NCBI RefSeq assembly: GCF_023159225.1
Contig: NC_063180.1
Location: forward strand, 11,467,297-11,531,296
DNA length: 64,000 nucleotides
Origin: Perognathus longimembris pacificus
Taxonomy: Eukaryota > Chordata > Mammalia > Rodentia > Heteromyidae
Direction of reading: 5' to 3'
In this document: piece after piece, positions 49,275-62,019 of the stretch
Numbering within the stretch: position 1 is the first letter of the stretch
Layout: the number at the start of each line of letters is the position of its first letter
Notes under the pieces: generated by a model
What the model saw: the letters and a program-made list of their open reading frames with translations, nothing else
The model's database searches: none
Told to the model about the DNA's origin: nothing
Made by a program: the position numbers and the translations under genes

Positions 49275-49359
49275 CCTGTGATTATATAATTAGTATCCTC
49301 CTCTTCCTCCTCCTCATCCACAGCTTGTCTCTCTAAAAATAAGATTTTGGTATCTATAA

Positions 49360-49500
49360 GTCATTATACAATAGTTACCATTCAACAAAGCAACAAAGCA
49401 GTTTAGGAATACAATGTATCTTGATCAATATCACTCCTTTCAACAATCTTACTCATCCCTTCTTATCTATCATTTCCCTCACTTTTAAAAACTTTTGTAT
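49360..49500 (-). mobile_element. old L1 3' end (reverse)
   Basis: CAACAAAGCAGTTTAGGAATACAATGTATCTTGATC is the same reversed 3' end as at 8510-8560. The pyrimidine-rich sequence to about 49740 may be the rest of its 3'UTR. Confidence 0.5.
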
Positions 49501-51606
49501 GGCGTATGTTGAATATTTTAATGCATTATCTCCATGCCCAACTTCTCTTCATTTATATTTTAAGACTGAATTGCAGTAGAATCTACTCAGAAAACACTAA
49601 CTACACAGAAACAAAACTTCACCCATGCAATCCCTTATCTAGTCAGAGCCATCGCCACCCCTCCCTCCTCTCCTCTTTTCCCTCTGTTCTCTCTTCATCT
49701 ATGCCTTTTCCCAACTTATCTACACACATGACCATTAAATTTAATTCCATAAAAGGCTTTAGTAATTGCTATTCTATTGCTGGGTTCACTTTTCCTTAGC
49801 TCTGTCATGGCTGCTTCTTCTCTTCCTTTGAGTCCCAGATTAATATCAGTATTTCAGAGTGGCTTTCCTAAACACTCTTTCTATATAAAAGAGCTGCCTG
49901 TATTCTCCTGCTGTCCTTCATGGTATCTAATTCATAACTTTTTCACTGAAGGCTCCATAACTTCTTATTACCTGATAATTGTTCTTCTACTCCACTGTGA
50001 TTAGGAAGATCATGATGTCTGACAGAAAGTGGATGTCAAACCATTTTTACTGAATTATAGATGACTAAGTGGGCTTATTGGTGACATATACGTATGCCAG
50101 TTCAGAAACTGGTTGCATGGTTTCTTTTCTGGTTATTAGTTGCTAACTCTCAAAAGGAAGTAAAGTATACATCTAAGTGAAAAGATAAAAGACAAAGACT
50201 AAAGTTGCAAAATTGAAATAAAAATTGGGGATTTTCAATAAACAGTGGGCAAATAGAAGTGCACTACAAACTTGGTTTGACATATACTATATGTCAAGAC
50301 CATGCTAGTCACTCTAAGGAAAAAAAAGAGACAGCATTAGAAACATTTCTTCACTCATAAATGCATTCTATCTATTGACTCAGACACATTTAAAAAATGT
50401 AAATTGTTTATCTATACATTAGAATGACACAGAACGTAGAGTTGGTTGATGTCCTGAAAATTCTTCCCACTCAGAAGACAGAATTAAAAGAAAATGACCC
50501 TCCCAGAAAACAAAACAAAAAAAATCTCTTTTTAGAAGAGAGTTATTTTAGGAAAAAAAGCTCAGAACAACTTGAATAAGAAGGTTTAAATCCTATGTTC
50601 CAAGTATACTGAAGGATTTCTTTATTTTTAAATCAATGTATTTTAAAAGAGGGATGTTTAATATTTATCCTTAAAGACTGTTGCTCCAGGATCTCCAGGC
50701 ACAAATATCTGGGGAATTTTCAAATTGCAGGAATTCTTTATATAAACATATTTTCTGTTGCCTTTTCTCTCCCTTCACAACACAGTTCCAGGCTCAAAGT
50801 AAGTATCCACAACACCCACCCAAAGCAATTACAATGTAACGAGAATGCCACCAGATTTAAAATGAAAGCAGCATGTTTTTTTCACATTTAGATATGCTTC
50901 AGAAACACAGGGTGACCTTGAACAAATAGCCTCATCATTCAGATTTAGCAGAAGTAAAATAAGAATGCAGAACTAAGTTATTTCTAAGGTCTCTGTGAGA
51001 TTTAAAATGCTACAAATTGGTAAGAACATTCTAAAAGGCAAGGGTTTCTATGCACATTTTTTAAAGAAATGATCAATTTTCAAGGAAAGAAAATGTGCCT
51101 CTTTGGAGTACCAGTAATTGCCAAAAGGATTAAGAATGCTGAGGTGCAAAGCAGATGTTCTTGCTAAGAATAACAACAGAACATTAATTCCAGAATAAAG
51201 GGCACACAGTTTACTTAGAGGCTTTGGGTGAATCTGAAGACATACTGTAAGCAAAAGAGAGCTTTATACTATCTAAATCAGGCGACAATTGAAAATATAT
51301 TGTAAATACTTCTGGCAAGAAAAATAACATGAATTGGGGCTACACTACAGGCTGGTGCTTCAAAAGACACAGAAAAGATTTCAGTAAAAGGGAAAACCAC
51401 ACCTCAATTTAAATACAATAAGCTTTAATTAATTAATATATTTAATAATACTATCAATAAGTTCTTCAATGATGTCCACTTGATAGATAAAATATTTAAT
51501 TGTAATAATAATGGATTATTCACTTAGGTGAGCAGCAATTGTATTATCACATTGAATTTGTTAATTCTGGCTGCTTATGTTTCCAATTAGCATCTCTGAG
51601 AATACT
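49501..51606. other. mostly unassigned
   Basis: 49501-49800 is pyrimidine-rich and might extend the old L1. I recognise nothing from 49800 to 51606. Confidence 0.35.
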
Positions 51607-51618
51607 AAGGAAATTCTT

Positions 51619-52630
51619 CTTTTTTAAAAATTTTTATTATCAAACTAATGTACAGAGAGGTTACAGTTTCATACGGTAGGCATTGGATACATTTCTTGTA
51701 CTGTTTGTTACCTTGTCCCTCATACCCCCTTCCTCCTCCCCCTTTCCCTTTCTCCCCATGAGGTGTTCAGTTCATTTACACCAAACAGTTTTGCAAGTAT
51801 TGCTTTTGTAGTTGTTTGTCGTTTTTTACCCTGGGTTCCTTGGCGCAGGATGGAACTTCCTTAACAAAGACCCAGGAAGGCTACGAATCAAAGAAAGGTT
51901 GGACAAAAGGGACTGCATCAAACTGCAGACCTTCTGCACGGCAAAGGACATAACTCTCAAGATAAACAGAAAGCCCACAGTCTGGGAGAAGATCTTCACC
52001 TTCACCGGCCATTCAACGGACAAAGGCCTCATATCTAAAATATATGCAGAACTAAAAAATTACCTTTCTCCAAAACAAAACCGCAAAGAATCAATAGCCC
52101 CCTTATCAAGTGGGCTAAAGACTTAAAAAGAGACTTCTCTGATGAGGAAATGAGAATGGCCAAGAGACATATGAAAAAGTGCTCTATATATCACTGGCCA
52201 TAAAAGAAATGCAAATCAAAACAACATTGAGATTCCATCTCACCTCAGTAAGAATGTCATATATCAAGAAAACTAACAATAACCATTGTTGGAGGGGATG
52301 TGGCCAAAAGGGAACCCTACTTCATTGTTGGTGGGAATGTAAATTGGTTCAGCCACTCTGGCAAGCAGTATGGAGATTCCTCAGAAGGCTAAATATAGAA
52401 CTCCCCTATTACCCAGCAGCCCCACTTTTGGGTATCTATCCAAAAGACCACAAACAAAATCACAGTAAAGCCACCAGCACAACAATGTTCATCGCAGCAC
52501 AATTTGTCATAGCTAGAATCTGGAAACAACCCAGATGCCCCTCAGTAGACGAATGGATCAGGAAAATGTGGTACATATACACAATGGAATTTTATCCCTC
52601 TATCAGAAAGAATGACATTACCCCATTTGA
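51619..52630 (-). mobile_element. young 5'-inverted L1 with clear TSD
   Basis: 51619-51831 is the L1 3' end on the minus strand (poly-T, TTATTATCAAACTAATGTACAG, pyrimidine tract, TTTTTTACCCTG). At 51832 the strand flips and 51832-52630 is ORF2 on the plus strand (NFLNKDPGRLRIKERLDKRDC, then [18 protein letters not shown] to [12 protein letters not shown]). About 0.35 kb of L1 between the two parts is absent. Target-site duplications AAGGAAATTCTT lie at 51607-51618 and 52631-52642, and the implied minus-strand nick is TT/AAGA. The L1 sequence itself carries AAGGAAAT at the right junction, consistent with microhomology priming. Confidence 0.93.
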
Positions 52631-52642
52631 AAGGAAATTCTT

Positions 52643-53270
52643 AACTTTTAATTTTTGATTACTTTCCATTTAATAAACTTAGCTCACACTTACTTGGAAG
52701 GGATTATCTATATTCATATTCACTGAGATTGGCCAATACAACTAGTATTTATTAACGTTCAATATGAACGTTTATTTAATTATTTAATTCTGGAATACTC
52801 TCGTCTATTTTTTGGCTTTCATGCTTAGTCCACTCCTTTGGAACTTTAACGAGATGTATATACATTATCATGCTTTCCCCTATGTCTCTTAGTCTCCTTT
52901 CCATGCTGTGTCTGTCTCTCAGTTTACAACAGGAAGGCTGTCTTCAGCAGTACATGATTTGGTATTTGCTAATCCATTAGGATTATCATTTCTAAAATTG
53001 AATCTCTTAATTTCTTGATGTTCTACTTTTTGTTTTATTTCAAATACAGTGGTTGAGAGAACTTTGTTAGTTCTTCTAGGAACAAATTGCATGCTTGATA
53101 AGGGGCCCAGGGCAGAGAATTCATGGTATTTTGAGGCCACAAAAGTACCTTACATTATTTTAAAACCAGAACACTGTTAAGAATCATTTTTATTATTGCT
53201 TAAGATGCACTAAAACCATCATATCACACCTTGAGCCTCTTCGTATAGCCTCTTAATTCTTTTAAGTACA
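52643..53270. other. unassigned
   Basis: No recognised gene or repeat. Confidence 0.35.
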
Positions 53271-53271
53271 C

Positions 53272-53330
53272 AAACATATATATATGTATATATATGTATA
53301 TATATATATATATATACTTATATATATGTA
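53272..53330. repeat. (TATA)n-type microsatellite
   Basis: TATATA with TATG interruptions. Confidence 0.9.
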
Positions 53331-53461
53331 TTTTTTCAGTATTGGAAGGACCACAGTTTTGGTAGATCTGACCTGAGCAAAAATCCTACAATTTATAGCC
53401 TTCTATTATCTGGAATTATACTTTTTAACCACCATGCACACTTAGTTTCTTGAAATAATTA

Positions 53462-53536
53462 TTCCCTTGGGCTGACTTTCAACTGTGGTTTTCCAAAGTG
53501 CCTAAGATTATAAGTATGAACCACCACACCTGGCTA
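53462..53536 (-). mobile_element. old B1-like SINE fragment, reverse
   Basis: GGGCTGACTTTCAACTGTGG and CAAAGTGCCTAAGATTATAAGTATGAACCACCACACCTGGC is the reverse of a B1-like SINE start. Confidence 0.65.
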
Positions 53537-53814
53537 AAATGTAGACTTTAAAAAAACTGGAAAAGTTTTCTGAATACCAAAGAGCCCAAAAGAAAAAGAG
53601 AAAATTTTAAGTCAAATGCAAATTAAGAAAACTTTGTAAATGTTAAAGGACATAGCTCAAGCAGTACTTAGAAAGATTATACAACTACAAATTCCATTCT
53701 AGAGAAAGGGTAAAAGTCTCAAAAATTTCACTATTTTTCTATGCTAAAACGCTTGTAAGTAGATGGATAAATAGATAAACTATAAGAAGGGAAAAATAGC
53801 ATTTAAAGCATAGA

Positions 53815-54015
53815 ATAACATACCTATAACCCTAGTTAATTGAGAGCCTGAGAGCTAGAACTCTCATGTTCAAAACCAGACATGACAGAAAAATTCATGA
53901 GATTTCACCTCCAAAATAATCAGCAAAAATTCTGGCTGGTAACTTGGTTCACGTGATACAATTTAATATGATCAAGCTAGACAAGTGACAAAGCCCAGCT
54001 AGCACAAAGCCAAAG
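53815..54015 (+). mobile_element. old composite SINE
   Basis: CATACCTATAACCCTAGTTAATTGAGAGCCTGAGAGC with GTAACTTGGTTCACGTGATACA; heavily diverged. Confidence 0.5.
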
Positions 54016-54083
54016 ATGAGGAGAAAGAGGAGGAAGAATATTCAGTTTACTTTACAACATAAGGAATATAATAGGATATATCA

Positions 54084-54160
54084 TCTAGCTTCTTAGCAGT
54101 CTAAGATCTGAGAATCATAGTCTGAAGCTAGGCTGGGAAGGAAAGTCTATGTGACTCAGT
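54084..54160 (+). mobile_element. composite SINE fragment before microsatellite
   Basis: CATCTAGCTTCTTAGCAGTCTAAGATCTGAGAATCATAG and GGCTGGGAAGGAAAGTCTATGTGAC match the central part of the composite SINE. The purine microsatellite follows 40 bp later and may have grown from the element. Confidence 0.6.
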
Positions 54161-54200
54161 CCATGAGATCAGGAATAATTCAAGAGTTAAGGGATTGGCA

Positions 54201-54219
54201 GGAAGAAAGAAAGAAAGAA

Positions 54220-54299
<80 letters not shown>

Positions 54300-54479
54300 A
54301 GAAAGAAGGAAGGAAGAAAGAAAGAAAGAAACGAAGGAAAGAAGGAAGGAAGGAAGGAAGGAAGGAAGGAAGGAAGGAAGGAAGGAAGGAAGGAAGGGAG
54401 AGAGAAAGGAAGGAAGGAAGGAAGGAAGAAAGAAAGTAGGAAAGAAAGAGGAGGAGGGAGGCAGGGAGGGAGGAAGGAA
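54201..54479 (+). repeat. (GAAA)n / (GGAA)n purine microsatellite
   Basis: About 280 bp of pure purine on the plus strand: about 100 bp of GAAA units, then about 70 bp of GGAA units, then mixed. The Lys/Glu/Arg-rich and Leu/Phe/Ser-rich open frames here (up to 118 codons) are repeat artefacts. Long purine mirror repeats can form triplex DNA. Confidence 0.98.
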
Positions 54480-54554
54480 AACAGTATCTCTTAGTAAATA
54501 AGTACCTTCTTAGGTGGACAGAAAAAAAATCAAGAAGACTCAAATTGTTAAGAT

Positions 54555-55330
54555 CATTACTGATTTTACAGGGAAACTACATTGATGAAAAAACACCATC
54601 TAAAAAAATACTAAAATTGATGAAAAAGGAATACCTCCCTCATGAGATGAGGAACAATATATAAATATGACCTTTTACCACTTCTATTCAATATTGTTTA
54701 TCTAACAAAGTATTGTGCAAATATCTAATGAGGACAATTAAACAAGAGTATAAAGTGAAAGGCAATCAGATGGGAAAGGGAGAACTAAGCTATGGGTATT
54801 TCCAGAAAAGGTGAGCATATTTAGAAAAAATCCTATGAAACACAATAAAAGCTATTAAGATTCATAGAAATATTCAACATTGTTACTGAATACAAAGATC
54901 ATGTACAAAAACCAACTGTATGTCTTTAAAGTAAGCCAGAAATACAAATAATTCTATTTAAAATTGTATCACAGTAATAACACTTAGGAATCAATTTTTT
55001 TTCAAAAAAAAAAAGAAGGAGTTTTGAGAGTAAATAGAAACAATATTGAAAGCAACTATCTAAAATGGAAGACATTTAATATTACTGTGTCAGGACATGC
55101 AATATTGCTTAAAAGGTAATTTGTCTAAAAAATACTCGTAAAATCCCAGCTAGTGCTTTTATAAAAATTGTCCTGGTGAACCTAAAATTCATAGCTAAGT
55201 CCAATGATTAATATTATGATAAGAAAATAATTGGAATGAAGAAAAATTGACAAGAGTGCCAGAAACAACAAAATTTCATTTTTGTATTGCAATAATAAAC
55301 AGAAATTTACATTTACTATATAAAAATGAA
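54555..55330 (+). mobile_element. old L1 ORF2 fragment (reverse transcriptase region)
   Basis: TTTACCACTTCTATTCAATATTG, GGCAATCAGATGGGAAAGG and GAATACAAAGATCATGTACAAAAACCAACTGTATG correspond to the well-conserved segment around the reverse transcriptase active site, very decayed. Confidence 0.65.
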
Positions 55331-55695
55331 ATAAAAATATCAAATATAGAGAAATAGAAGATGTCTAGGGTCAGGTATTTCACTATTCCCACCCCTAGCT
55401 CCCACTGCTGAGGTTTTTAATGTCATGTCCACTGCTAACATTCTGGGTGAAGCCATCTGATCTAATGAAGCTAATGATGTTCTAAGTTGACATTGCGTTT
55501 ATATTTTCACTTTTCTTAAAGAACAGCATTTCAATCACATTTCAATCAAGCAGCTATGTTCTCCATTCTGTGAAATCCAAGGAATTGGATAGAATTATTT
55601 TCATCTCTTTATAGTACATACCAATGCATATTGCTTGTAAAATCTAAGTATGCTAATGATAAAGTAAAGTCATTTACAAAACGTTTCTGAGATTC
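55331..55695. other. unassigned
   Basis: No recognised feature. It sits between two old L1 fragments of the same orientation. Confidence 0.35.
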
Positions 55696-56610
55696 TATTT
55701 CAGTTAGATTGACCAACAGTATGAATTCAAACAACAACGTATTTTGTCAGGCATGTAGGGAAAAAAGGAACCTTATTGCACTGCTGCTGTAAATAAACTA
55801 GCACAACCACTCATGACAGTAGTCTTGAGGTTCCTAACAAATCTAAGCATAGCTCTTCCTTCTGACCCAGCCATATCACTGGGCCTACCCAGAACACCTC
55901 AAACCAAGACATTGTAAAGACTCTTCCATATCTATGTTCATTGCTGCACTACTCACATTAGCCAAGTAATGGAAAGAGCCAAGATGCCTTACAATATATA
56001 ACTGGATCCAAAAAATGTGGTATGTCTATACAATGGAATTGTATAGAGTTGTTAGAAAGAACAATATGATGTCGTTTGCAGGAAAATGGATGGACCTAGA
56101 ACAAATCATGTTAAGTGAAGTAGGTCAAGTTCAGAGAGACAAACAGTACATTTTCTTTCATATAAGGAAGCTACATCTAAAATACATGGGGACAGAATAA
56201 ATTATACAGGTCTTTAGGCATTTCACACACAGTGAAACCAAAGGAAGTATTCTTTGGAGATGAATCCAAAGTCACAATGCCTACTTGCCTCTAATGATAT
56301 AAAGTATTTGTCAAAATGAATTCCAAGAAATGGAAACAAGTGTTTTTCTCTTCATTATTGTTTTTATTTTCTTTGTTTGTATTTTCTCTTGGGGGAAGGG
56401 TAAGGAGAGGAATAGAAATAGATGGACCAAAAGTGAACAAATGCAAATAAGTTGGGGCGTGTGTGTGTGTGTGTGTGATGTGTGTGTGTAAAACTGGAAG
56501 AGTGCAATCGAAGAGTGACATTGCCCCTAAAGAAGTGTACTCATTCCCTGACTTATGTGACTGTAACTTCTCTGTACATCACCTTTACAATAACAATAAA
56601 AAATTTAAAG
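55696..56610 (+). mobile_element. old L1, ORF2 end and 3' UTR
   Basis: GCTGTAAATAAACTAGCACAACCAC, TTCATTGCTGCACTACTCAC, ACAATGGAATTGTATAGAG and TTAAGTGAAGTAGG are the usual L1 ORF2 end. The 3' part contains a GT run at 56459-56490 and ends TCTGTACATCACCTTTACAATAAC. It may be the same insertion as 54555-55330, with an intervening block. Confidence 0.75.
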
Positions 56611-58917
56611 AAAGTATACTCATATGTAAAATTTCTGAGTTGATTAAGCCAGCAAGTACAACCTTTCTGAGATAGCTGTCTGCCCATAACTAAATATAGA
56701 TAAAAATAAATTACTAAAAGTTTAAGTATTTGTCTCAATAGTTGATATGAATTTTTGTCTGTGTCACATATCTTCTTATATAGAAATTATATGAGATTCC
56801 CAACTACCACAACTGCATTAAGATTCTACTGCACATCCAGAGAGTTGATTTAGGAAAGACTTAGAAAATTAATGACTTGTAGCTGTTGTGCATATTAAAT
56901 AGAGGGTATTTTATTAGAAAATAGATTGGGCAAATTAGTACTGAAGCCTATGGAAGGAAACAAAATACTGGTCTTTAGCAAGTCAATCAACATGTTTGGA
57001 GAAAGCCATTAAGATACTCAGCACTTGTGAGTTGTGTCTGTAAAATCAGGGTAAACCTGGAAAGTGAAGTATTCCACTCACTAAATAATTGCAAAGTTGT
57101 TAAATATGTTAGCTAAATTATATGCATGCATATTTCAGAGTTCTGTAAGTACTAACACATAGACAGTCTATAATCCAAGCACTATAACTAATTCATGTAA
57201 GTTTTAGAATAGAATTATTAGAGCAACACAAGGAAATTCAAAGGGATCAAAGAAGTTACCTGAGGTTACATGGCTAGTAAATGTGAGACATGCAATTTGA
57301 GCCCAATAATTTCACTAAGGATGAGAAATCAAATCCTGCTATAACCCAGAAAATGTAGAAGAGGTATATTTAGTAACTGTGATAACTTTATTCTCAGTTC
57401 CATTGTTAGTCACATGGGTGGAATTCCTTATTGGCTGTGGTGTTTCAAATACTTTTACACCCTCACTTGCTTGTTCCAATTTTTCATTTCTTTGCATAGC
57501 TCTCACTTTCATATTATTTAACAATAATGACAGTAATTAGTACTTATATGGTGTATAGTATATGCTAAATATTCAGAATTTAACATCAACTATATGGGAA
57601 GTAGGAATTATTATTATCTCTTTTGTAATTGAGGATGGCAAATTTAAACAAATATCTAATTCTTGTATATTCATTAAGAAACAAAATAATTTGTACTCAG
57701 CCTAATTGGATCACACAGTTCTTTCCCTATAAGTATACGTTATCCATCCATCTTTCTATGTTTCATCTATCTATCTACCTATCTAATCTATGTAATATAT
57801 AAATACTATATACATTCAATGTAATTTGTCCTTACCAAAAACCATAAAATTCCCACTTTTTCATATTATTGCTTAATCAATTACTTTGTAATTTACTTTC
57901 TTTGTAGAACCTTAATTCAAGCCTTTAAAAATACAACTAAAGATAATAAAAACATAATTTATAAAATGTTGGAATACTGCCTCCAATAAACATTCAAATT
58001 ACAAAAATAAACAAAATACAATGAAAAATTCTTAAATATATAACTGCAGATTTGTTGTTATTTTTCTTTAATTGTGGAAACGTTTTAGAATTCTGTCTTG
58101 TTAAGTAAATGTTAACTTTATAAGGTCAGATATTTAAACCTCTGCTGAAAAATTGTGAAGCACATGTATCTGTTCTGAGTATTACTCTGAAAACAGATTA
58201 TTCCATTTTACCTATTACTCTGTTGTTTTGGCACAATGTGCTCCTAGACATCTTTTAGACAAAAAAGGTATATAAACATTTCTTAATAAATATTGGCCAC
58301 TAAAGTAGAATTATATTTAGCTAATTCATGAATTGCAAAGCATAGTGTGCTACTATGTGGAGTGATTAGAGAAATATTTCCTGATTCCTTAATTTACATG
58401 CTCAATTGTTTTTTACCTTATTGTCATTGTTGTTTTAATTAGAGTTATTTAAGGGTAAATAGATACTGTCTCTGGACAACTAGAAATAAATTGTTACTAG
58501 AGAGTCAAGACTGTGCTGTGGTTTGTAATATGGCATGTGTGGTTTGGAATCATGGAGTTACTTTTACCTCATCTCACTCAGTGGAAATAGTAATGTTTCC
58601 TTCCTGAGGTTCCTATAAAGATAAAATTAATGCATGCAAATGCATTTATTGTATAAGTACCACCCACTGTTAAGTGGAATGCAGCAATTGGAAACTCCTC
58701 CCTTAGAGGAAATTGCTAAATATGGTAAATAATTAAAAATTGGACATGTGTATAGGGAATAACAGGTAGAGTAAAGGAAACTGAAAGGCTTTCTGAGGAA
58801 GGGAGTAAGCTGAAAAAATTTGCATAGTTATCAGAAAGTTGAAATTAATATCAAGTTAAAGAATGGGCCCAGAATTAATTAATTCTACAAGGATAAATGA
58901 AAACCTAGTTAGACATT
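56611..58917. other. long unassigned stretch
   Basis: No exon or repeat recognised apart from a short CTAT-rich run at 57742-57795. Confidence 0.4.
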
Positions 58918-59000
58918 CTTGATATATATATATACATACATGTATATATACATACTATATATACATATATGTATATATACATATATCTCAGTATAACATA
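58918..59000. repeat. (TATA/TACA)n simple sequence
   Basis: ATATATAC permutations without coding potential. Confidence 0.85.
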
Positions 59001-61181
59001 TATAGGAGAGATTAACTATACTTCCCTACTATTTTCAGAATAAATCTCTTAATTTGATCATTTAAAGTTCAAGCTGCAAAATGGCTACTGCCTTGCTTCA
59101 AACCTGAGCAAATAATATTGTAGCTATGGAGTAGGGACTAAACTTCTAGACATCTTGAGTGTTCATATTTTGTCACAGGCATACCGATATCCCTTGATAT
59201 CTCAGTTAATTTACTTCTCATTTTATCCTATAGAAAAGACAAGCTTCCCGGCCTTCTATGCACAAGTGCATTCTTTCACCCGAGCACTGTTTTCCTCACT
59301 CTATCTGAAAATATCTAGCAGCTTCTTGACTTTCAAGATAAAGCTTTAGTGAACTGCCTCTGAAAGCTCTTAGGAGGCTTCAATTGCAATGAGACTTCTC
59401 TTTTGAGGCTTTCCATTTTCTTCTTATGGCAGTATCGTGGCTAGAATTCAGACCAGCCTTTTGCTGATTATTTTGGAGACTGAGTCTCTCAGACTTTTAT
59501 GCCTGGGTTTGCTTGGGTACTCCATCCCCTGATCTCAGCCTCCTGAGTAAGATAACAAGCATGAACCAACAGTGCTTCGCTGAATTCCGCATACGATCTG
59601 CATCACTGATAGGATTTATATTGTTTTCTAATTTATTCTTTTAATTCATGTTTAATTTATGGTAGATATGCAACAAATTTGGTAATAAATATGCATTTTT
59701 AATCTGTGTTCCATGGATCGTTAATGAATTGGGAAACTCATATTTTCAAAAAGAATTCTGTTGGGATCACAAAAATTTGTGGAATGATAACATTTATCTG
59801 GTACATAGTTCTCACAGCCTTGAGACTGTCAAGGAGGATTTATCTATAAAGTACTTGGAGGCATACTTAAGTATGGAATTATTAATTTTCAATAATAAGC
59901 CCTTTTTATTTTATGGTTTATGGGTATTCATGGACTATGCCTTAGAAAACACTGATGTCCATTGGGTAGTTGATTTTAGAACCAGAAGTTTCTTTGTTAA
60001 TTCTGGTAAATCACTTATTACCTGAGTGTCATCACTTTTCCCTCTTGTTGGTAAATTGTCATATTGACTTTGCATCCTTAACAACCTACTAAAACAATGT
60101 ATTAGTAACATATTATACTTGAAGCTAGTTTAAAAGGACTCTTAGCCAGGTCTCATGATTTTTCAATGACTTATTACTATTCACCAATGACAGATTATTC
60201 CTTTTTTAAAAGTAAATGTAGTGCTAGTGACAACAGTTTTATAGTCGCTATAGGAACAGAGAATTTTTTATCCTTGATTTATTTCTCACAGTTCATTTTC
60301 ACATACACAAGAAAAAAATTTAATACTTGCAGTTATGTTCTTGTTGTTACAATAAACTTACCTATGTATGTCATATTTCTATAATACTTTAACACTCATC
60401 TCACATCCTGACCCTTATAGCCCTAAGAGGTAAAGAGAGCCAGAATTATCTTTCCAATTAGGCATCAAATACATGTGGCAAACAGCATTTGTCATACAGT
60501 TTGTGACAAGAGGTATTCTGTGACCCTATTGTGGCTTTTAATTCATCTTGAATTTCTGTTTGAATATGTCCCAAGTATAACTTATGACACTTGTCAGTTT
60601 CCTGCCTAACTTGCCATTACGGTTACAAGGATACTTGACTGCCAAACACTGTGCCGTATCAGTTTGGATGAGTGTTGATTCCTTGATACTTGTCTGAGAC
60701 TATTGGACTATTAAAAATAATTATTCTTGATTCCATATCTCTCATCAGGATGTGATTTTCCAGAACTACTGGCAGCTGAAAACAAGTGCAAAATAAAAAA
60801 CAGTGTTTTCCTAAGCAATGGACAGCATCTGCTACCATTGTACGCTATGACAGTGCACTCCACCTGGTATATACTCAATCAGTAGGGAAAATGAACATAT
60901 TGTTCATTCACAGTTAATATCTAGTGTTATTAAAGAGCATCATCTGACTTTAAATTTGATTATATTTATTACTGATTTAAGTGGCACATAGAAAACACTC
61001 AGTAAATGCCTCAGGAATGAATAAGGTGTAGAATTATGGAATTGTGTGTAATAATGAATGGATGGTAATTCAAATTTCACCTAATATCAGTCAATTTTTT
61101 TAAAAATTTGAGAAGCTGGCTTGAAGACCTTAGAGCCTCTTCTGCACTTGTAAAGGTAATCAAATATGTTCCTCCTTTGTG
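59001..61181. other. mostly unassigned; reverse SINE trace
   Basis: 59431-59575 is a diverged reverse composite SINE (CCCTGATCTCAGCCTCCTGAGTAAGATAACAAGC). The open frames at 59729-60025 and 60166-60384 resemble no known protein. Confidence 0.4.
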
Positions 61182-61192
61182 TGGATTCTGTT

Positions 61193-61896
61193 GTTGTTTT
61201 TTTTTAAAATAGAATTCTTTTATTGCATCATTGACATATCACAAACTGTTTATAAGGATCCTGGATGGCGTTTCTGAAGATAGGTTAACTTAATCTTATT
61301 AATCCGCCTGATGAACTATTCCTTTTTCAGAAACATAGATACCATCCAAAATTTTTCTGTTATCCTTGTTTTTAACTGTTGTTTCTTGCTGAATTAAAGC
61401 AGCTGAATTTGAGACAAGTTCAATAGCATTTTCTTCTAGGATTATTTAATCTCTCTGGCCTTGAGATACAGACAAGCAACATCTGTCCTCATCTGAACTC
61501 TTCAGATGTATTTCTCACCCAAGAAGTTTCGGATTTCAACTAGAGACCCATTCTCCTGAATAACATTGGTGGGGAAGTGAGTATACACAGACCTCATCTT
61601 GTAGTGGAAGTCCAGAATAACACCCTTGATCATGTTCTGTACATGACTACAGATATTGCACACAGTGGCTAGTTCCTTTCTTTTTCCTCACCATTTATCA
61701 ACTTGGAGCCTCTTCTTTTTCTTTCCAAGGAAACTGACTTCTATGTTCATGTCGTTGAAATCCCTCTGCAGGGTTCCACGGGGTCCCTTCACGATCACCG
61801 TGGGTCCCTTCAGAGTGATGTCTACATTCTCTGGAATGTCGACAGTGTGATTTCTGAGAATGGTCTTCATTCTCACAGTAGATGGGGGTAAAGAGC
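61193..61896 (-). pseudogene. RPL9: RPL9 processed pseudogene
   Basis: This is a reverse-transcribed copy of the mRNA for ribosomal protein L9 (uL6), a large-subunit protein. From the ATG at 61870 the minus strand reads [18 protein letters not shown], then [29 protein letters not shown]. The second tryptophan of the WW pair is a TGA stop (about 61690). Downstream the L9 sequence continues ([35 protein letters not shown]), but there is another stop after EKYI where an arginine codon is expected, and a one-codon loss near the HFP motif. The 3'UTR ends with AATAAA and an A tail at the left. An 11-bp duplication TGGATTCTGTT lies at 61182-61192 and 61897-61907. Non-functional. Confidence 0.95.
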
Positions 61897-61935
61897 TGGA
61901 TTCTGTTTTATGTACGTTTCCTCCCACACAGCTAT

Positions 61936-61943
61936 CTTTGCAT

Positions 61944-62018
<75 letters not shown>

Positions 62019-62019
62019 T
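61936..62019 (+). repeat. (TTTA)n microsatellite
   Basis: About 20 nearly perfect TTTA units. The [12 protein letters not shown] open frames across it are artefacts. Confidence 0.98.

Noticed and set aside
50275..50297. Inverted repeat TTGACATA...TATGTCAA
   Set aside because: Too short and AT-rich to be distinguished from chance.
52753..52772. Short perfect palindrome AACGTTCA-ATA-TGAACGTT
   Set aside because: Eight-base arms are expected by chance in 64 kb, and nothing around suggests a regulatory site.
54151..54543. Lys/Glu-rich and Leu/Ser/Phe-rich open frames of 99-118 codons
   Set aside because: They are translations of the GAAA/GGAA microsatellite.
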